Source: Siderastrea radians
Lineage: Eukaryota > Cnidaria > Anthozoa > Scleractinia > Rhizangiidae
Length of the DNA stretch: 64,000 nucleotides
Assembly: GCA_964017195.1 (NCBI GenBank)
Contig: OZ024889.1
Span: forward strand, 55,705,074 to 55,769,073
Direction: 5' to 3'
Shown here: positions 45,125-57,681 of the stretch, in pieces
Layout: every line of letters starts with the position of its first letter
Numbering within the stretch: the stretch's first letter is position 1
Notes under the pieces: generated by a model
Seen by the model: the letters and a program-made list of their open reading frames with translations, nothing else
Told to the model about the DNA's origin: nothing
Database searches by the model: none
Position numbers and translations under genes: made by a program

Positions 45125-45740
45125 ACTGGTTTAATTCTGATCCTGTTTTGTAACAACAGCAATCATTGCTTAACGGATCTCCTTACCTCCAAAACAGTAA
45201 ATTATTGGCGATAAAAAGTTAATTGAGCGCGAAACCAGAAAGTCAATAGGACGCACAATAAGTCGAGTTTGAAATAGTACGTCACTTAAAAAACCGAAGC
45301 AAAAACGCACCCATTGTAACAACGCTGGTCGTATTCTATTTCTTTTCCTCCAAGAAATCAGTTGATGCGGAAACTCCTGAAAGCTGTTCCGTTTTATTTT
45401 TTTTTTCGTGAAATCGAGTGACTAAATAAACTGGGATATGACAGAAAACAATTGCTAACAGACTAGAAAAAAACCGAAGCAAAAACGCACCCATTGTAAC
45501 AACGCTGGTCGTATTCTATTTCTTTTCCTCCAAGAAATCAGTTGATGCGGAAACTCCTGAAAGCTGTTCCGTTTTATTTTTTTTTTTTCGTGAAATCGAG
45601 TGACTAAATAAACTGGGATATGACAGAAAACAATTGCTAACAGACTAGAAATTATTTAAAACGAAATAACGAGATTTAAGAGGGGCACAAAATTTTCACT
45701 TTGGACAGAGCTTAGCTTCCTCTAGAAACAACTCGATAAA
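45125..45740 (-). pseudogene. Decayed GPCR copy
   Basis: Nucleotide similarity to the 3' half of the gene at 43180: tgttttgtaacaacagcaatcattgcttaacggatctcc versus tgttttgtaacaagagaaatcatcgctttacggatctcc, and onward to the loop after TM5. The frame is broken and a 180 bp internal duplication is present (45288-45648). Confidence 0.85.
45288..45648. repeat. 180 bp tandem duplication in GPCR pseudogene
   Basis: aaaaccgaagcaaaaacgca ... caattgctaacagactagaa appears twice almost identically (copies begin near 45288 and 45468). The high identity means a recent event compared with the pseudogene's age. Confidence 0.95.
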
Positions 45741-45845
45741 CAAGTGTCACTCGTAGTACAAATATCACCCCTTAATTGCAATCGCACTCAAATGATAACC
45801 TCCTGACTAATACTACATTATATCTACCGAGGCTGAACAAGAAGT

Positions 45846-46085
45846 GAAAATGCTGATTGGCGGGGATTTAATTTGGTAATGACGTCAGCGATCTTGACGC
45901 AAAGACGATAAAACGCACGAAGGCGACGTAAACAACGAAGCTAAAATTTCAGAATTGAAATGGAAAATGCTCATTGGAGGGGATTTAATTTGGTAATGAC
46001 GTCTTCAATCTTCAAGCAAAGGCTGGACAAAACAAACACAGACTGCGACGTAAACCACGAAGCTAAATTTTCAGAATTCAAATTC
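45846..46085. repeat. 117 bp tandem duplication
   Basis: gaaaatgctgattggcgggg... (45846) and gaaaatgctcattggagggg... (45963) are diverged direct repeats containing 'ggtaatgacgtc', a CRE-like TGACGTC in both. Confidence 0.85.
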
Positions 46086-46189
46086 CCTACGCCAAACCTG
46101 CCGTCAAAAGCAAAACCGTTAAAAGTAACTTATACTAAAAATCGAAGATATGACGTTAGGAAGAGAATAAGAGTAAAATAGGAAGTGAT

Positions 46190-46680
46190 TTTTACAGTTT
46201 CGTAGATATAATTATCTCATTGAATAGAGGTGGCGGCTTTCATTAATAAAGGATAACGTTTTCCAATCAGCAGGAATTAATCTATTTAATAATAGGCGCA
46301 GCACGCAACTGGAAACTGAACTCGCACCTCCATGCATCTATATTTTAATGATCAATGTAGCAGTTTTAAGGTAGGTTTTAAGAGCAATTATCCAAATTTA
46401 ATGTCCGCATAACGCTTACGAAGCAAAGATGTTCATCGTCATTGTACAGTTGCAATGTGCCAATCGGTAGCGCCATTTGTAACAACGTTGGCGAAATTAT
46501 TCATTTTTGAGCGTGTGAGAAGTTGCCACACGGCAAGGAGTTAAGGGATTAAATGCTTACTTCTTTTTTAAATCTCAAGTAAAAAACATACAGAAATAAA
46601 GCTATAAGCTACAATTTAATCTGCAATTACTGCAAAAATATTCATAATAATTTCATAATAAAGGGAAAAAAACAAACAAA
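46190..46680. repeat. Duplicon flank, copy B
   Basis: Counterpart of 44440-45000; sits 5' of the decayed GPCR copy. Confidence 0.85.
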
Positions 46681-49600
46681 CTCAATGTACATTTGGAATG
46701 ATTGAATTGCTTTTAAATTGATTTGCTCGCATTTCGAAGAAGTTTTTGTCGGGCTCGAGCTCGCGATGAAAATTGCAAATGCAAACTAACGGCGATTTCA
46801 GTGCAACTTCAGTGCGATTTGTGGCCACGAGAGATATCGCAGAGGTCTCGAACATATTCGAAATTTAATGCAACTTGGGGGGCGACTGATTTAGGGGAAA
46901 GTGCAGCAAATAACATTCCCGAGTTGTAGGGCTGTCGCTTTGAAATCGCCGCTAGTTTATACTTGCCACAATAGGTACATTGAAGAGCACGAAAAAATTG
47001 CAGCAAAAATTGCACGTGTAAACCAGCCTTTATGTCAAACTAACGAAAAATTATCCAAAATCGGCCAAAATTTCCTCATAGCTGATAACGTAAATTAGAG
47101 TACTCCCATCCCTAAAAATCAAAATCTGTCGCTGACCTCTAAACGGCAAAGAAGAGGGGGCTCACAAACATTTTACCTGTCATTTGTAAATACAAAACAT
47201 GACCAAAAGTACTAGAATCCAGGTGGTGACTCAGCAACTTAAAACTGCGCGAATTTTTGTTTTTGTTTTTGTTTTTGTTTTTTTTTTAATCGTCATTTTA
47301 TATAGAGGCAACAGGCGCCGATCTGTATGGTAATTTATAACAACACAATAATGGGATACTTCTTGTTTAACGCTTCAGGAAGGAATTAAGGGAAGAAAAA
47401 CAATCAGTTATTTTGTCGATACCATAAGACGACTTGAAGGTAATCTGTGACGATCAAGAGAGCATATCCCCTCTTGGTAACGATACATTTTCCGGTGACC
47501 ACTCTGACAGTGGATTTTTTTCTAAGCTGACTTGCTCGATTATTGCAGAAAGAAGCTTGTAACTGGCTTCTCGGTAGTCGGAATCTAGCTAACTGGGACT
47601 CGTCGAGCAGTAAGAACAAATTATTCAGACTTCAAATCAGCATTTATGCTATCCACTGAGACAATATTCATCTTGTAGGCGAGATGTACATCTGCATGCT
47701 TGGTGTAACTTCTGATGCAACCCAAGATGTAGACAAATTACAGCGTACAAGATGTCTGCCTGCTTGAATACCTACAAGGTACAATTACTAACTGAAGTTT
47801 TTTTCTTGCTTGAAAAAGTGCGGTGGTACCGGCAATAGCACGTGTTGTAAACAGTAAGGTTACTCAAAATAATAAAAATTCTCATAACTCTACAACATCA
47901 GCGAAAAGACAGTTGTTCTGAGACCCTAAAACGATAATCACTTATTAATGTCACAATTTCGACTAGATAAGAAACAACCTTAAAAATATATATATACATA
48001 TATATTATTTTTACTCTCTCTGGAGACAGCTAGCCAATTAAAAATTCTCATAACTTTAATACATCAACGAAAAGACAAATGTTCTGAGACCCTAAAACGA
48101 CTTGAAGATAATAACTGATTAATGACACGACACTAAAAACAAATATATATTGATCTTATTCTTACTGTAGATCCTGCTATAGCTTGATTTGTTCTCTTCA
48201 TTTGTACTAATTAATGCTTATGTTGAGCACTCGCTTGACAAAAGGCGAAAGGACCGAGACTCTGTTCAAAGGATAAGCTTCTTTAATGCAACAACTTTAA
48301 ACTTCTCCAACTTTTCCACTGATTCTAATCAACTAACGACAACAATGAAGTTTCCTTTTTATTCTGTGCTCTAAACATTTTTGCCACCCTAACTTAAGGA
48401 TAAAGATAAAGGTGAAAGAATTCAAAAGAAGAACGGATGAGACCAAGGAAACATTTGGCAAAGGGAAGTCAGATTAAGCTCAGCCAATCCAGTACGAGAA
48501 AACGTGAATGTTTGCGAAGAAATTGTCCTGGAACTCAAAGTTCAAGGAGGTCTTGGCCAAGCTTACAGGAAATGGCAACCCTGTCTACAGCACACCCTTA
48601 GTTACGTAGACAAACAGGAAAACTCTAAGGAGGTAAGGCATTACCTAGATCAACAATTTCACTACCAAAAATATTTCAAGGTTAGAAAAACAGCTAAATC
48701 AATAACCTAAATTAGCTTCACAACACTTATAACACATTCTTTGTAACGAAAATTCACGTTGCTCAGGTAAATTCTAAACAACAAGCATCATGCTCGTTAA
48801 CCCCTCTCTGTTTCACTTTCAAGTCACAGCTCATTCCATGTAAAAGACATAATCGTACTGAAAAAAAAAGAGAAAAGAAAAAAAGAAACAGACTAAGTAT
48901 GATAAAATAAGGTTTTATTCACCTTGCCTCAGCTATTGTCAAAGCCATTAAGTTGGTCCGATTCATAAAAGTTAACTCATTAGGAGACCGCATTGTTATA
49001 ATTCTTTTGTTTGTTTGTTTGTTTGTTTGTTTGTCTGTTTGTTTTGTTCCTGAGCACCATCGAACCAACTTTTTCAAGGAAAATTAGGGGAAACCACTGT
49101 GATTAACTACAGACCCATTCAACAGAAATCAAATGGAATCAACTTGTATCACTGTCATAACAACTTAAGCTACATTATGCACAACAGTTATTATATTCCA
49201 CGTGATTCGTTTTCCCTTGTTCTTTGGGGTAGATATATAGAATATCCCCGCAAATTATCAACTGTCTGAATAGCTGGTAGCTGCTCTGGCTGCGACGTAC
49301 ATAAAATATCACTTCCGGCGAATGTTACCTGTTATATCTTACATATACACCTGATTGATAAAACGTTGTCGGGTGCAAAGTATAAACCATGAACGATGCA
49401 ACACAATGGAATTCTGGGAAGACAGCATTGATAAGCTTGCTACTTAGTTTCATATATTGATAAGACGTTTTTGAAGTAGATTTGGGTATACTGTGTTAAT
49501 ATTATCTCCACGGTGCCTGAAAATAGAAGCAAGTTTTCCCGCTATCCAGAAAACCATTGGGTGGTTAATCGTTCATAGCATATGCTTTTCATACGACAAC

Positions 49601-49693
49601 GTTTTTGACCTATGTTGAAAACATAGGGTCTTAGCCAGACTGCAGTTTGTCGCTTTCTATGTTTGTTTGTTTCTATTTATGTATGTATTTTTG
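46681..49693. other. Gene-free interval with a tandem duplication
   Basis: 47874-48130 holds two diverged copies (period about 166) of aaaaattctcataactc ... tctgagaccctaaaacga. Simple repeats: TTTTTG run at 47259-47290 and TTTG run at 49008-49040. No gene recognised. Confidence 0.5.
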
Positions 49694-49828
49694 ATCCGGG
49701 GGGGAGTCCCGTGTGAGACGGGCGGGAATGCCCGTCGGAAAATTTGAATTAAAGCTATACTGAAACAGACGGTGAACGCGAGACGACGAGCATCCATGCA
49801 CCTTTCACATGGGAGTGCCCCCCCGGGG
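49694..49828. mobile_element. 135 bp MITE-like element
   Basis: ccgggggggagtcccgtgtg at the left and cacatgggagtgcccccccggg at the right are inverted repeats. The interior includes the hairpin gacgggcgggaatgcccgtc. Confidence 0.75.
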
Positions 49829-52428
49829 AATTTATGTGGCACTATGTGGCACCAATCAGATTGAGGCTACTAAGCTAAGAGTACAGTCTACCAATGAAAA
49901 AGCTGGTTAGAATCCGCTTACTGAAGCTGAAGGTCAGACAAGGTTAAGCTTACCGGCCATGTTGAATGTACATATGGGGACGGAAAGGGTCAGCGCAAAT
50001 GTGCTTTTCTCCTTTTTTCTCTCGAGTATTATATTTTCAGTAAACGCCTGGTGTGGTGGAATTGATGGTAATTTCCAGAAGCTATTGTAAGGGCAGGTAA
50101 AATTGAACTTTGTCGTGGCCAACGGTGGAACGTGACAAAAGCACGATCTCGTTCCAAAAATAGACCTGTTGACGAGAAACTGTAATTTATTTTGTTCTTT
50201 TGTGATTTGTGTTATGAAACAGCTGTTTTGGTTATGTATCTTTGAGCAAGAGGCTGGTTGAAAAGATTGTTTCTGTGCTTGATATGGTTAATTTTGACTG
50301 TACTTTGCAAGGTTTTTGAAACAGCTTTGTTTGGTAATTTGAAATTTATATGGCAATTTGCATAAATTAATTTGTTCATTCAAGCGTGTCTGTAGGTTTT
50401 TCAACCTGTTTTCTCTTCCTATAATACGGTTAAGTTTCAGTTTACGATGTTGTGTCCATGATTTATATCAGTCATATCCACAGATTTTCCAGCCAACGTA
50501 GAAATGATTTCTTTCTTGGTTTTATCATATACGGGATCATATGGTTTTTGAAATTTATAGTGACTTGTTTAAGATAGCAATTTGCATAAATTAGTTTGTT
50601 CATTCAAGCGTGTCTGTAGGTTTTTCAACCTGTTTTCTCTTCCCATAATTTGGTTAAGTTTTAGTTTACGATGTTTCGTCCATGATTTATATCAGTCATA
50701 TCCACAGATTTTCCAGCCGACACAGAAATGATTTCTTTCTTGGTTTTATCGTATACAGGAACATATGGAAAGAAAATTTGTTTGAAAAACGACCCTTGTC
50801 CTCTTTTGGTCTTCACTTTTCATAAACAAGTTTGTGCAACTGGGAGTGCGAATGGCTGACGTCTTCTCAAATTATTATCTAATACATTTGTTTCTTTCAC
50901 CTCTTGTCTTGACCTAGATTTATATCATTTAGTACTATGCAGACAATTATTAGTTGACCTTAACTGAGGTTTCAGTTTTAGATGTAATTTGAAACTTTTA
51001 TGGAGTTGTTTTGTTCTAGTGTCAGTTTGACTTTTTTTTTAGCCTGTAGCCTACTAGCCCGATGGTTGCTCTATCTCCAATTTTGGTCCGACTGGGTTTT
51101 TAGCAGGATTTTGTCTTGCATTCTAAGAGTGTTGCTGAGTAAACAAAAAAGCTGTTTTCGAAACAGTTACTTTCCAGCAGCGCTCAGTGTGCTAGAGTGG
51201 AGGGGGATGTATTGACAAGAATGATCGCGTGTGTTGTTTTGTCCTCAGAGTATGTCTTAAAAATCGCAAATAAGCTAGGATGAGACTTGTCATTTTTTCA
51301 ACATAGGTCAAGCGCGCAATGCGTGCCTATGTTTTCAATTAGGTGTATACTAGCGAAACAGCCTAGCTTAACTAAGTTACTATAATCACATTCATACGAT
51401 GACGTTTGCTAAAAAAGCACTAATTCATAGTGGAAACATAAAGAACGATTTAATAAGTCTCGTTTCTAGGAAAAGGATAGAGGGATTTTTTATTAGAATC
51501 ATTCCTCGTTAAAAGATCCTGTATACTTTTTCTTATTTCTTCGAGTAATAATAGCGATTCAAACATTTTCTTCTCTTTTCGCAACTGCAGAAGTTGCGTT
51601 AATAACTGCGAGGATCTTCTTTACATTTATTTTCTTCTCTGCCGAATGCGCGTTTACACTGTTAGAAGAAGGACAACCGGATAAAAATGGTAACCAGATA
51701 AACATTACATATTTTTCATATTTTTCTGCCCTTTTTCTCTATTAGTCTGCATGCCAAGGATACAATCAAAACACCATCTCACTGATCAAGTGAATAACAG
51801 TTTTTGTTTACGATTCTTGTCGGTCAACCATTGGCAGGTGGAATACATAATTTAGGCTCCTTGTGGATTTATGTCCTCTTCACCACTGGTAACGCCTTCA
51901 GTGTGTAAAACACATATCCCCTCGTTACATTATATCAAAGCATTGATAACTAATTTAGCTTTCAACTAATACCATTTGAAATAAATTTCTTTGATATAAT
52001 GTTGCGCATTTTTAAAGAAGAACGAGACTCAGACCCCGCCCCACAACTTTCCCGTTTTCATGTAATCAATGCCGCTGATAGATAAAGATTGTATACCAGT
52101 GGAGAGCTAAAACAAAGGAAAATAAAAAGATGGCCAAGCCACCGGACAAGTCATTTTATGATTATTTAAGCCTTAAATCTCTGTCTCCGTTTAACTGCTT
52201 TCTCTAGCTTGCTTACTCTGATATTCAACGTCCATAAGCCACTTGGAGTGTAGCAGTGTTGTCAGCGTATTTTATGAAAACACTATAAACACTGAAACAG
52301 CAAACCAGTCAAGTTCGGCCGAAGAATTTCGATCAATTGTTTCAATTCAAAACGGTTATTTACGTAGCTTTAACTGGATTTATTATTATCCCTTACGGGC
52401 CACAAATTCATTTATAAAGTACTCCTAC
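49829..52428. other. Gene-free interval
   Basis: No coding exon recognised, although the 3' exons (membrane anchor, tail) of the minus-strand Ig gene could lie here. Contains a 224 bp tandem duplication listed separately. Confidence 0.4.
50353..50770. repeat. 224 bp tandem duplication
   Basis: gcaatttgcataaatta(a/g)tttgtt ... tttcttggttttatc(a/g)tatac(g/a)gga begins at 50353 and again at 50577, with about 5% differences. Confidence 0.95.
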
Positions 52429-52606
52429 CTTTGGCCATTAACCATTAGAATGAAGCGCTGGTAGTTCTCGTTAACATTGTCTGCGCAGTTGGAGGGCAGG
52501 CAGCAGTAGTAAAATCCACTGTCAGTGTACTGCAGATGGTATACTGTCAGCACAGAAGGGGCGTAAGTTCCGCGGCGATGAATGTGATAGTTTCCATTTG
52601 ATTCAT
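52429..52606 (-). CDS. Ig domain exon (third Ig, C-terminal half)
   Basis: GACAG|AT acceptor and AAAG|GTAGGAG donor. Encodes ESNGNYHIHRRGTYAPSVL...LQYTDSGFYYCCL, with the Ig signature D-S-G-F-Y-Y-C. Joins the exon at 53412-53564 in phase. Confidence 0.75.
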
Positions 52607-53123
52607 CTGTCAAAACAAATAAATAACTCCTAGTATCTTTTGTTTTCAGGGCTGCATTCGGAAGTTAGCGACAGCAAGATGTGGGAGACTGACATGTAAC
52701 CACCGGCGTTTGAGATTTGACGTGCGACATTAGCCGTTCCTTTACCAAAGCATGACAGGTACCAGTCACCGCTTCCTTTTCATGCGGCTTTTTTTCTTTC
52801 ACAGCTCGTTTTGGTCCTTTTACCCCAGTGATCGTTCAATGATGTCTGATGTCTTCAAGACCTGTCTCCAATAAAATCATTTCGTCGCGACCCCGTTAAC
52901 TTCTTTGACACTTTTTTGACCTCCCGTGTTAATCGCACGTATTTTAAAGGTATTTTCTGCACTCACAACCTTCTTTAGGAAAGTTAACGCATTTTGCTTG
53001 TTTACTCATATTTATTAATTTCGGGACAGCGAGACGGCAAACACTCGATTATATTGCCGTTCTTTGAACGAACGTATTTAAAACAAAAATTCCGGATCGA
53101 AGCATCGGAATAGCGGTTTTGGT

Positions 53124-53124
53124 G

Positions 53125-53161
<37 letters not shown>

Positions 53162-53215
53162 ATCGATCAATCAATCAATCAATCAATCAATCGATCAATC
53201 GATCAATCAATAAAC
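53124..53215. repeat. (AATC)n microsatellite
   Basis: About 22 units of tcaa/tcga tetranucleotide within an intron of the Ig gene. Confidence 0.95.
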
Positions 53216-53411
53216 GATAAAGTTGGCGAGATTGAAGAGCCCCATTGTGGAATGTCAACTTGCTTCATTTATTTTTTAATTCATCGTGTGCTAAACGATG
53301 ACTAACTAGAGTCGCAAGTTATGTCAATCTCTTTAAGTTGTTTCAACCAAAGAACCCAATATCAGCAATTCTCTATTTTTGTATTAAAAAGATAATGTCC
53401 ACCAAACTTAC

Positions 53412-53564
53412 TAATGCAAGATTGTACGGTGTTTTCGCTTTCCTTCTGAACTTTCCACTCCACCTGTAGAGGATACCCTCTTGCAGCACACTCAAAGGAA
53501 ACATTGTCTCCCTTGAACTTATTGAATTCCAGATTCTCTTTTGGTTTATCAAGCCATGGAGCAA
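53412..53564 (-). CDS. Ig domain exon (third Ig, N-terminal half)
   Basis: TGTTAAG|TTGCTCC acceptor, ATTA|GTAAGT donor. Encodes APWLDKPKENLEFNKFKGDN, then VSFECAARGYPLQVEWKVQK: first Ig Cys and core Trp in the usual V-x-W spacing. Confidence 0.75.
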
Positions 53565-54243
53565 CTTAACAAAAAGAAGCAAAGGTAATAATAAAATAGT
53601 GTTAGATGTATTCAGTTAAGCATTTTTAAGAACTGATATTTTCTAAATGGCTGCCATGTTTCTCCATAAGACTGCAAGATCTTAAGGCATTTTCAGTTGT
53701 TGTCTTCAATATACCATTCACAAGAACTACAGTATACTGGCCCTCTGGATAAGGAGTTGCATGAAAGTCTTAAACAGCAAACTTTTTCGGCTTTCAACAC
53801 TCAACAAGAGAAAAACAAATAGCGAAGGCAGGAGTTTATATTAGCTGGTAATAGATTACCAGACAAAAATATATAAGAAATCCTGATTTCTGTTAAAGGA
53901 AAGCAAAAGTAGTCCCATGGGGAGAGAAGTCTACTTTGCGCAATGCGTGGACATCAATTTCGATCTGGACAAAATTATACCTAAACCTAATAGACACTTT
54001 CAGCGAGTTCAGGTGCTGTGTAGAGAACATAACGCATGTAGCACCAATCAAATCTGGTAAACGTCTTGCACCACCTGAACAGAAACATGATCTGATTATG
54101 TCAAGCACAATGAACCTACATGACTTTTTGAAACAATATTCTGACTCGATGTCTGCTCTTGGAATATCAGATGCTTACAAATGTGTCCGATAAGACAATA
54201 TATTATAAGAACAGTACTTCGGAATGAAACATAAAAGTAGTTA

Positions 54244-54926
54244 CAGCGAACCCGCTTTAATATGGACACTCGCTTATTACGGACACTTCTTTATCTCTCG
54301 ACGGAAAGCTCTTTTATTTTCTCTTGCATTAGCCTGCTTTATTATATAGCCTGCAATGCAGTCGTAATTTGGGGGCGCGAGCGAACGCTATAGCCGCCAT
54401 CTTTGATTTTAAAAGCAGCCGAAGATTGGGGACAGTAGAAAGTGCATACACACAACGAACATTTTTCTCTGACCCAAGGTACACGCTCCCACGTAAAGTG
54501 ATTCCCCCTTTTAGACAATAGTTATTCGTGTACCTTATACTTTCGGTAATCTGGCTAAACTGCAAACTGAAAATTTCTGTTCAAAGTTTTAAGTGGTGTA
54601 CGTTATGCCATGCACGTTGGAAAGAAAAGGACAACAATTTGAGTTCGAGACACTTTAACCAGCCGGCCAAGCGTGAGCCCTCCTGAATTTAACCTAAAGT
54701 TTTAGGCATGTGAGGGTCAAACGAGAACAAAAGCCAGAGATATGAGTTTTTATTTTTTCTGCTGCTCGTAGATTGACTGTGCCTTGGTATTTTTGTATTA
54801 AAAGAGCATTTGTCCGTCACGTCTCTTCTGTCGAATTCCTAGTGCCGCTTAATACGGATAACCAGGTATCGCGCGAATAGTTTTTGGTCGTGTCCTTTGG
54901 TGTCCGTATCAACAGGAGTTACATTG
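54244..54926. mobile_element. Tigger/pogo-like non-autonomous element
   Basis: The left end cagcgaacccgctttaatat-ggacac and right end gtgtccgtatcaacaggagttacattg are imperfect inverted repeats, flanked by TA on both sides (54242-54243, 54927-54928). This is the Tc1/mariner-superfamily pattern. The element ends about 15 bp from the 5' splice site of the adjoining Ig exon. Confidence 0.6.
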
Positions 54927-54941
54927 TATATGCAAACTTAC

Positions 54942-55250
54942 TCCTAATCACAGTGGTATCAAACAAGTTATGTTTTCGGACACTACGTAGCAGCACTTCG
55001 AGAAGACCCGTGTATTCTCCTCCATCCCTGACACCAACGTTTTTGAGAACCAGAGGCCCCAGGGAATCCTAAGGACCGTTAAGGTCTGGATTTCGCACAA
55101 CTTGCAGTAATACACCAGCTTTATACCAAGAAACCCTTTTCAACGATGTAACAGGTCCAATGCCTTCAATCACGTTACATACAATTGTGGCGTCATCACC
55201 ATGTTGTAGGATGCTGATCTTAGGGACAGATACCTTAGGAATTTCGTCCT
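54942..55250 (-). pseudogene. Ig domain exon (second Ig) with stop and lost Cys
   Basis: TTTTCAG|AGGACG acceptor and GGA|GTAAGT donor. Encodes DEIPKVSVPKISILQHGDD, ATIVCNVIEG, RVSWYKAG, and later LVLKNVGVRDGGEYTGLLEV. The D-G-G-E-Y-T-G segment should read D-x-G-x-Y-x-C: the second Ig cysteine is Gly. An in-frame TAG follows NPDLNGP. No alternative splice in the exon obviously removes the stop. Confidence 0.65.
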
Positions 55251-55917
55251 CTGAAAATGGACAAAAAAAAGCACATGTCTCTAATTTGAAGATGCATTAA
55301 GAGTACTAAATTACAACTGGTTAGCATCCGTTGGTCAGTTTTGCGCAAACTGCTAGATTTAAACGGCGTACACAAAAAGTTGTTTTCACTAGTGTCATCC
55401 CCAATAACAGGCATTTCGACAGCCCGACAGGAACACCCAACGAGAAAAAATTACCCAAATACTTTTTCTTACATTGTTTCAGAGCTTTTTAAAGGCATAT
55501 TTGTGTGAGCTGCTCAGGATGGCTCTTCGAAAATGCTAGCTGACCTTATTTTGTACTCTTAAAAGTCCGAGGTGATGTTTTGTCAAAGAAATCTTTTTCT
55601 TCACTGCAATGAAATCCAAGTATCTTAGGCGATTTTAGACCTTCCGACATTTCCCAAGACGAACCGTTGGGTGCCCCTGGCTCGAGCTGGCGTCACTTTT
55701 AGAGTACACGAAAAAAAAGGGGGGGTTATCATTGAATGGTTTAATTTTGGACTCTGATAAATGAACTGAACATGTTCAGCCAGTATTTTGGAGTTTTCTG
55801 GCGTTGGCTGCAAATACTTGAAAGAGTAAATGTTTCGATATTTTTCCTCTTAGGATTGGACGTGGTTTATATGTAAAACAATGGAGCTACGTTGTTGGTG
55901 GAAACAAGAATAAATTA

Positions 55918-56170
55918 CTTCGATGAAAAGCGTTCGTTGATTTGGTGGGGATCCAGCTGAACAGTGCCGGTTTGAAAGATGAACTTTTGCTCCAAATGGC
56001 TTAATGGCTTTTTGTGCTTTTTGTGTTTCCCTGATATAGGGAAAGGCCGCAGGCTGTTGTGTTGGCTGGAATGCTCGGGAGATAAATTGTCGAACAACTG
56101 GTTTGGATGCCTCATTATCGTTTCTTTCAGGTGTTTGCGAAAGCCAAGTCTCTCCACTAATTCAAACACG
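55918..56170 (-). pseudogene. Penelope-like/GIY-YIG endonuclease C-terminal remnant
   Basis: The minus frame ends LSHLEQKFIFQTGTV-QLDPHQINERFS, like the final segment of GIY-YIG nucleases in Penelope-like retroelements (E-x-x-x-I-x-x-x-x-T-x-x-P-x-G-x-N). Short, truncated and within an intron of the Ig gene. Resemblance from memory only. Confidence 0.4.
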
Positions 56171-56747
56171 ACGAAAATATTAGTAACCTAATTAGAACTT
56201 TGCTCAGAAATCTGACGATCAGCCAGGTACTAACACTTGTCCTTTCATTCACAACGCAGACATTATAACAGGAGACTTGACATCAACATATGGCGTCGGT
56301 ATGAATTATGGATGATTTCCGGACAGCCACCTCGTTAGCTAGCTCAAATGTTTTGAGTTCTTCCAAAACGTCAGGAAAGAACCAAAAGACTCGAAAATAA
56401 ACAATATCAAATAGAAAACTCTAAAATGATCGAATTAATTATTGGCCAAATTAATCCACTAGTGATAGACGCAAATGTAGGGAGTGATTAACTTGAATCA
56501 AAGTTATTACAGCACCCGCTTTCAAAACATGTTCAGCGTATCGCATGGGCAATTGTACGTGCTTGCAAGACGACTAATGCTCGTGGGGATTTGCACCAAT
56601 AACTAACAACATAATTTTGAAAGATGTAAGTTCATAGCACAAAAAACACACACACATACACAGACTTGAATGGATTCTGATCCCTCTTTTAAGGGCAAAT
56701 CGAGGTGTCAAGCTCTAAAGTAAAATTAAGAGCTTAACCCTAGATAC

Positions 56748-56913
56748 TTTCTTCTAATGACATTGACACTGAAGCCATGTTTCCTCTCCACAGAGTCATT
56801 AACTGCAAAAGCGTGGCACTCGTACCTTCCCAGCAGACCCCATTGGCTATCATCATCAAGCGTAACATTTCGAATGTGCATGGTGACGAAGATTTTCGCT
56901 GCTTTCTTGGCAT
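56748..56913 (-). CDS. Ig domain exon (first Ig, C-terminal half)
   Basis: TTCTACAG|ATGCC acceptor. Encodes DAKKAAKIFVTMHIRNVTLD, then QWGLLGRYECHAFAVND: the G-R-Y-E-C second Ig cysteine. The donor is uncertain (AA|GTATCT); its phase does not fit the next known exon, so a small exon may be missing or the donor differs. Confidence 0.65.
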
Positions 56914-57656
56914 CTGTAGAAGTGTATTAAGTGTTAGCTAAGTGCTAGCTAAGAATCTTTAAGGACTGGTGGTTTGCCCAAGACAAAAGCAACAAACAAC
57001 CTAGGTAGATCTACGAATAAGTTCTGAAGTGTTCTTTTTAACCGATGACGTCTCCGTTGCCGGGTGTTGTCAGAGCTAAAAGACCGTGGCCGATCGGGGG
57101 CACAGACGTCTCCTATTAAAATAGGAGACGGCTGCACGCAGGCTAAGCCGATTCCTGATAGCTGGTGGCTCATTTGATGATGGATGTATCACTTCTGTGA
57201 AGTCCGGGGGATACTCTGTGAGATTTTGGATGGGGGTGTGCCCCCAGGATATCCTATCAGCAGCACATACCCAGATAGTGACCTCCCGTCACGTGTTTGC
57301 ATTCGATCTTGAATGCGTTGTTTGGTGGTCTTCGTGTTTGTGACGTATCCTTCTGTTTGTATACTTTAATAAAACATCGAAAATAAAAGAAGGAAAGCAG
57401 AAACTATGCAGAGCAAAATTGCAACAAAAGAGGCCAGGAGCAAATCAGACTACTCTAGGATAATAGGAAAAAGATGATACAAAATAAGAGCGTTACAGAA
57501 AACGTACGTACATTTGATGACAATATTGCACTTTTAACAAGCAGATCATAGTACCAATATCAAGAAGGTCTTTGTGTATAATAGGAAAACTTAGGTGGTT
57601 GCACTGAAAGCCAATATATTCAAACACTAATTAAATACGGGAAATGTGACACATGG

Positions 57657-57681
57657 CCCACGTCATGTGACATGACGTGGG
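57657..57681. promoter_or_regulatory. Perfect palindrome with CRE-like half-sites
   Basis: CCCACGTCATG-TGA-CATGACGTGGG: 11 bp arms, 3 bp loop, in an intron of the Ig gene. Both arms hold an ACGTCA/TGACGT (CREB/ATF-type) core overlapping a CACGT E-box-like core. Function is inferred only. Confidence 0.5.
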
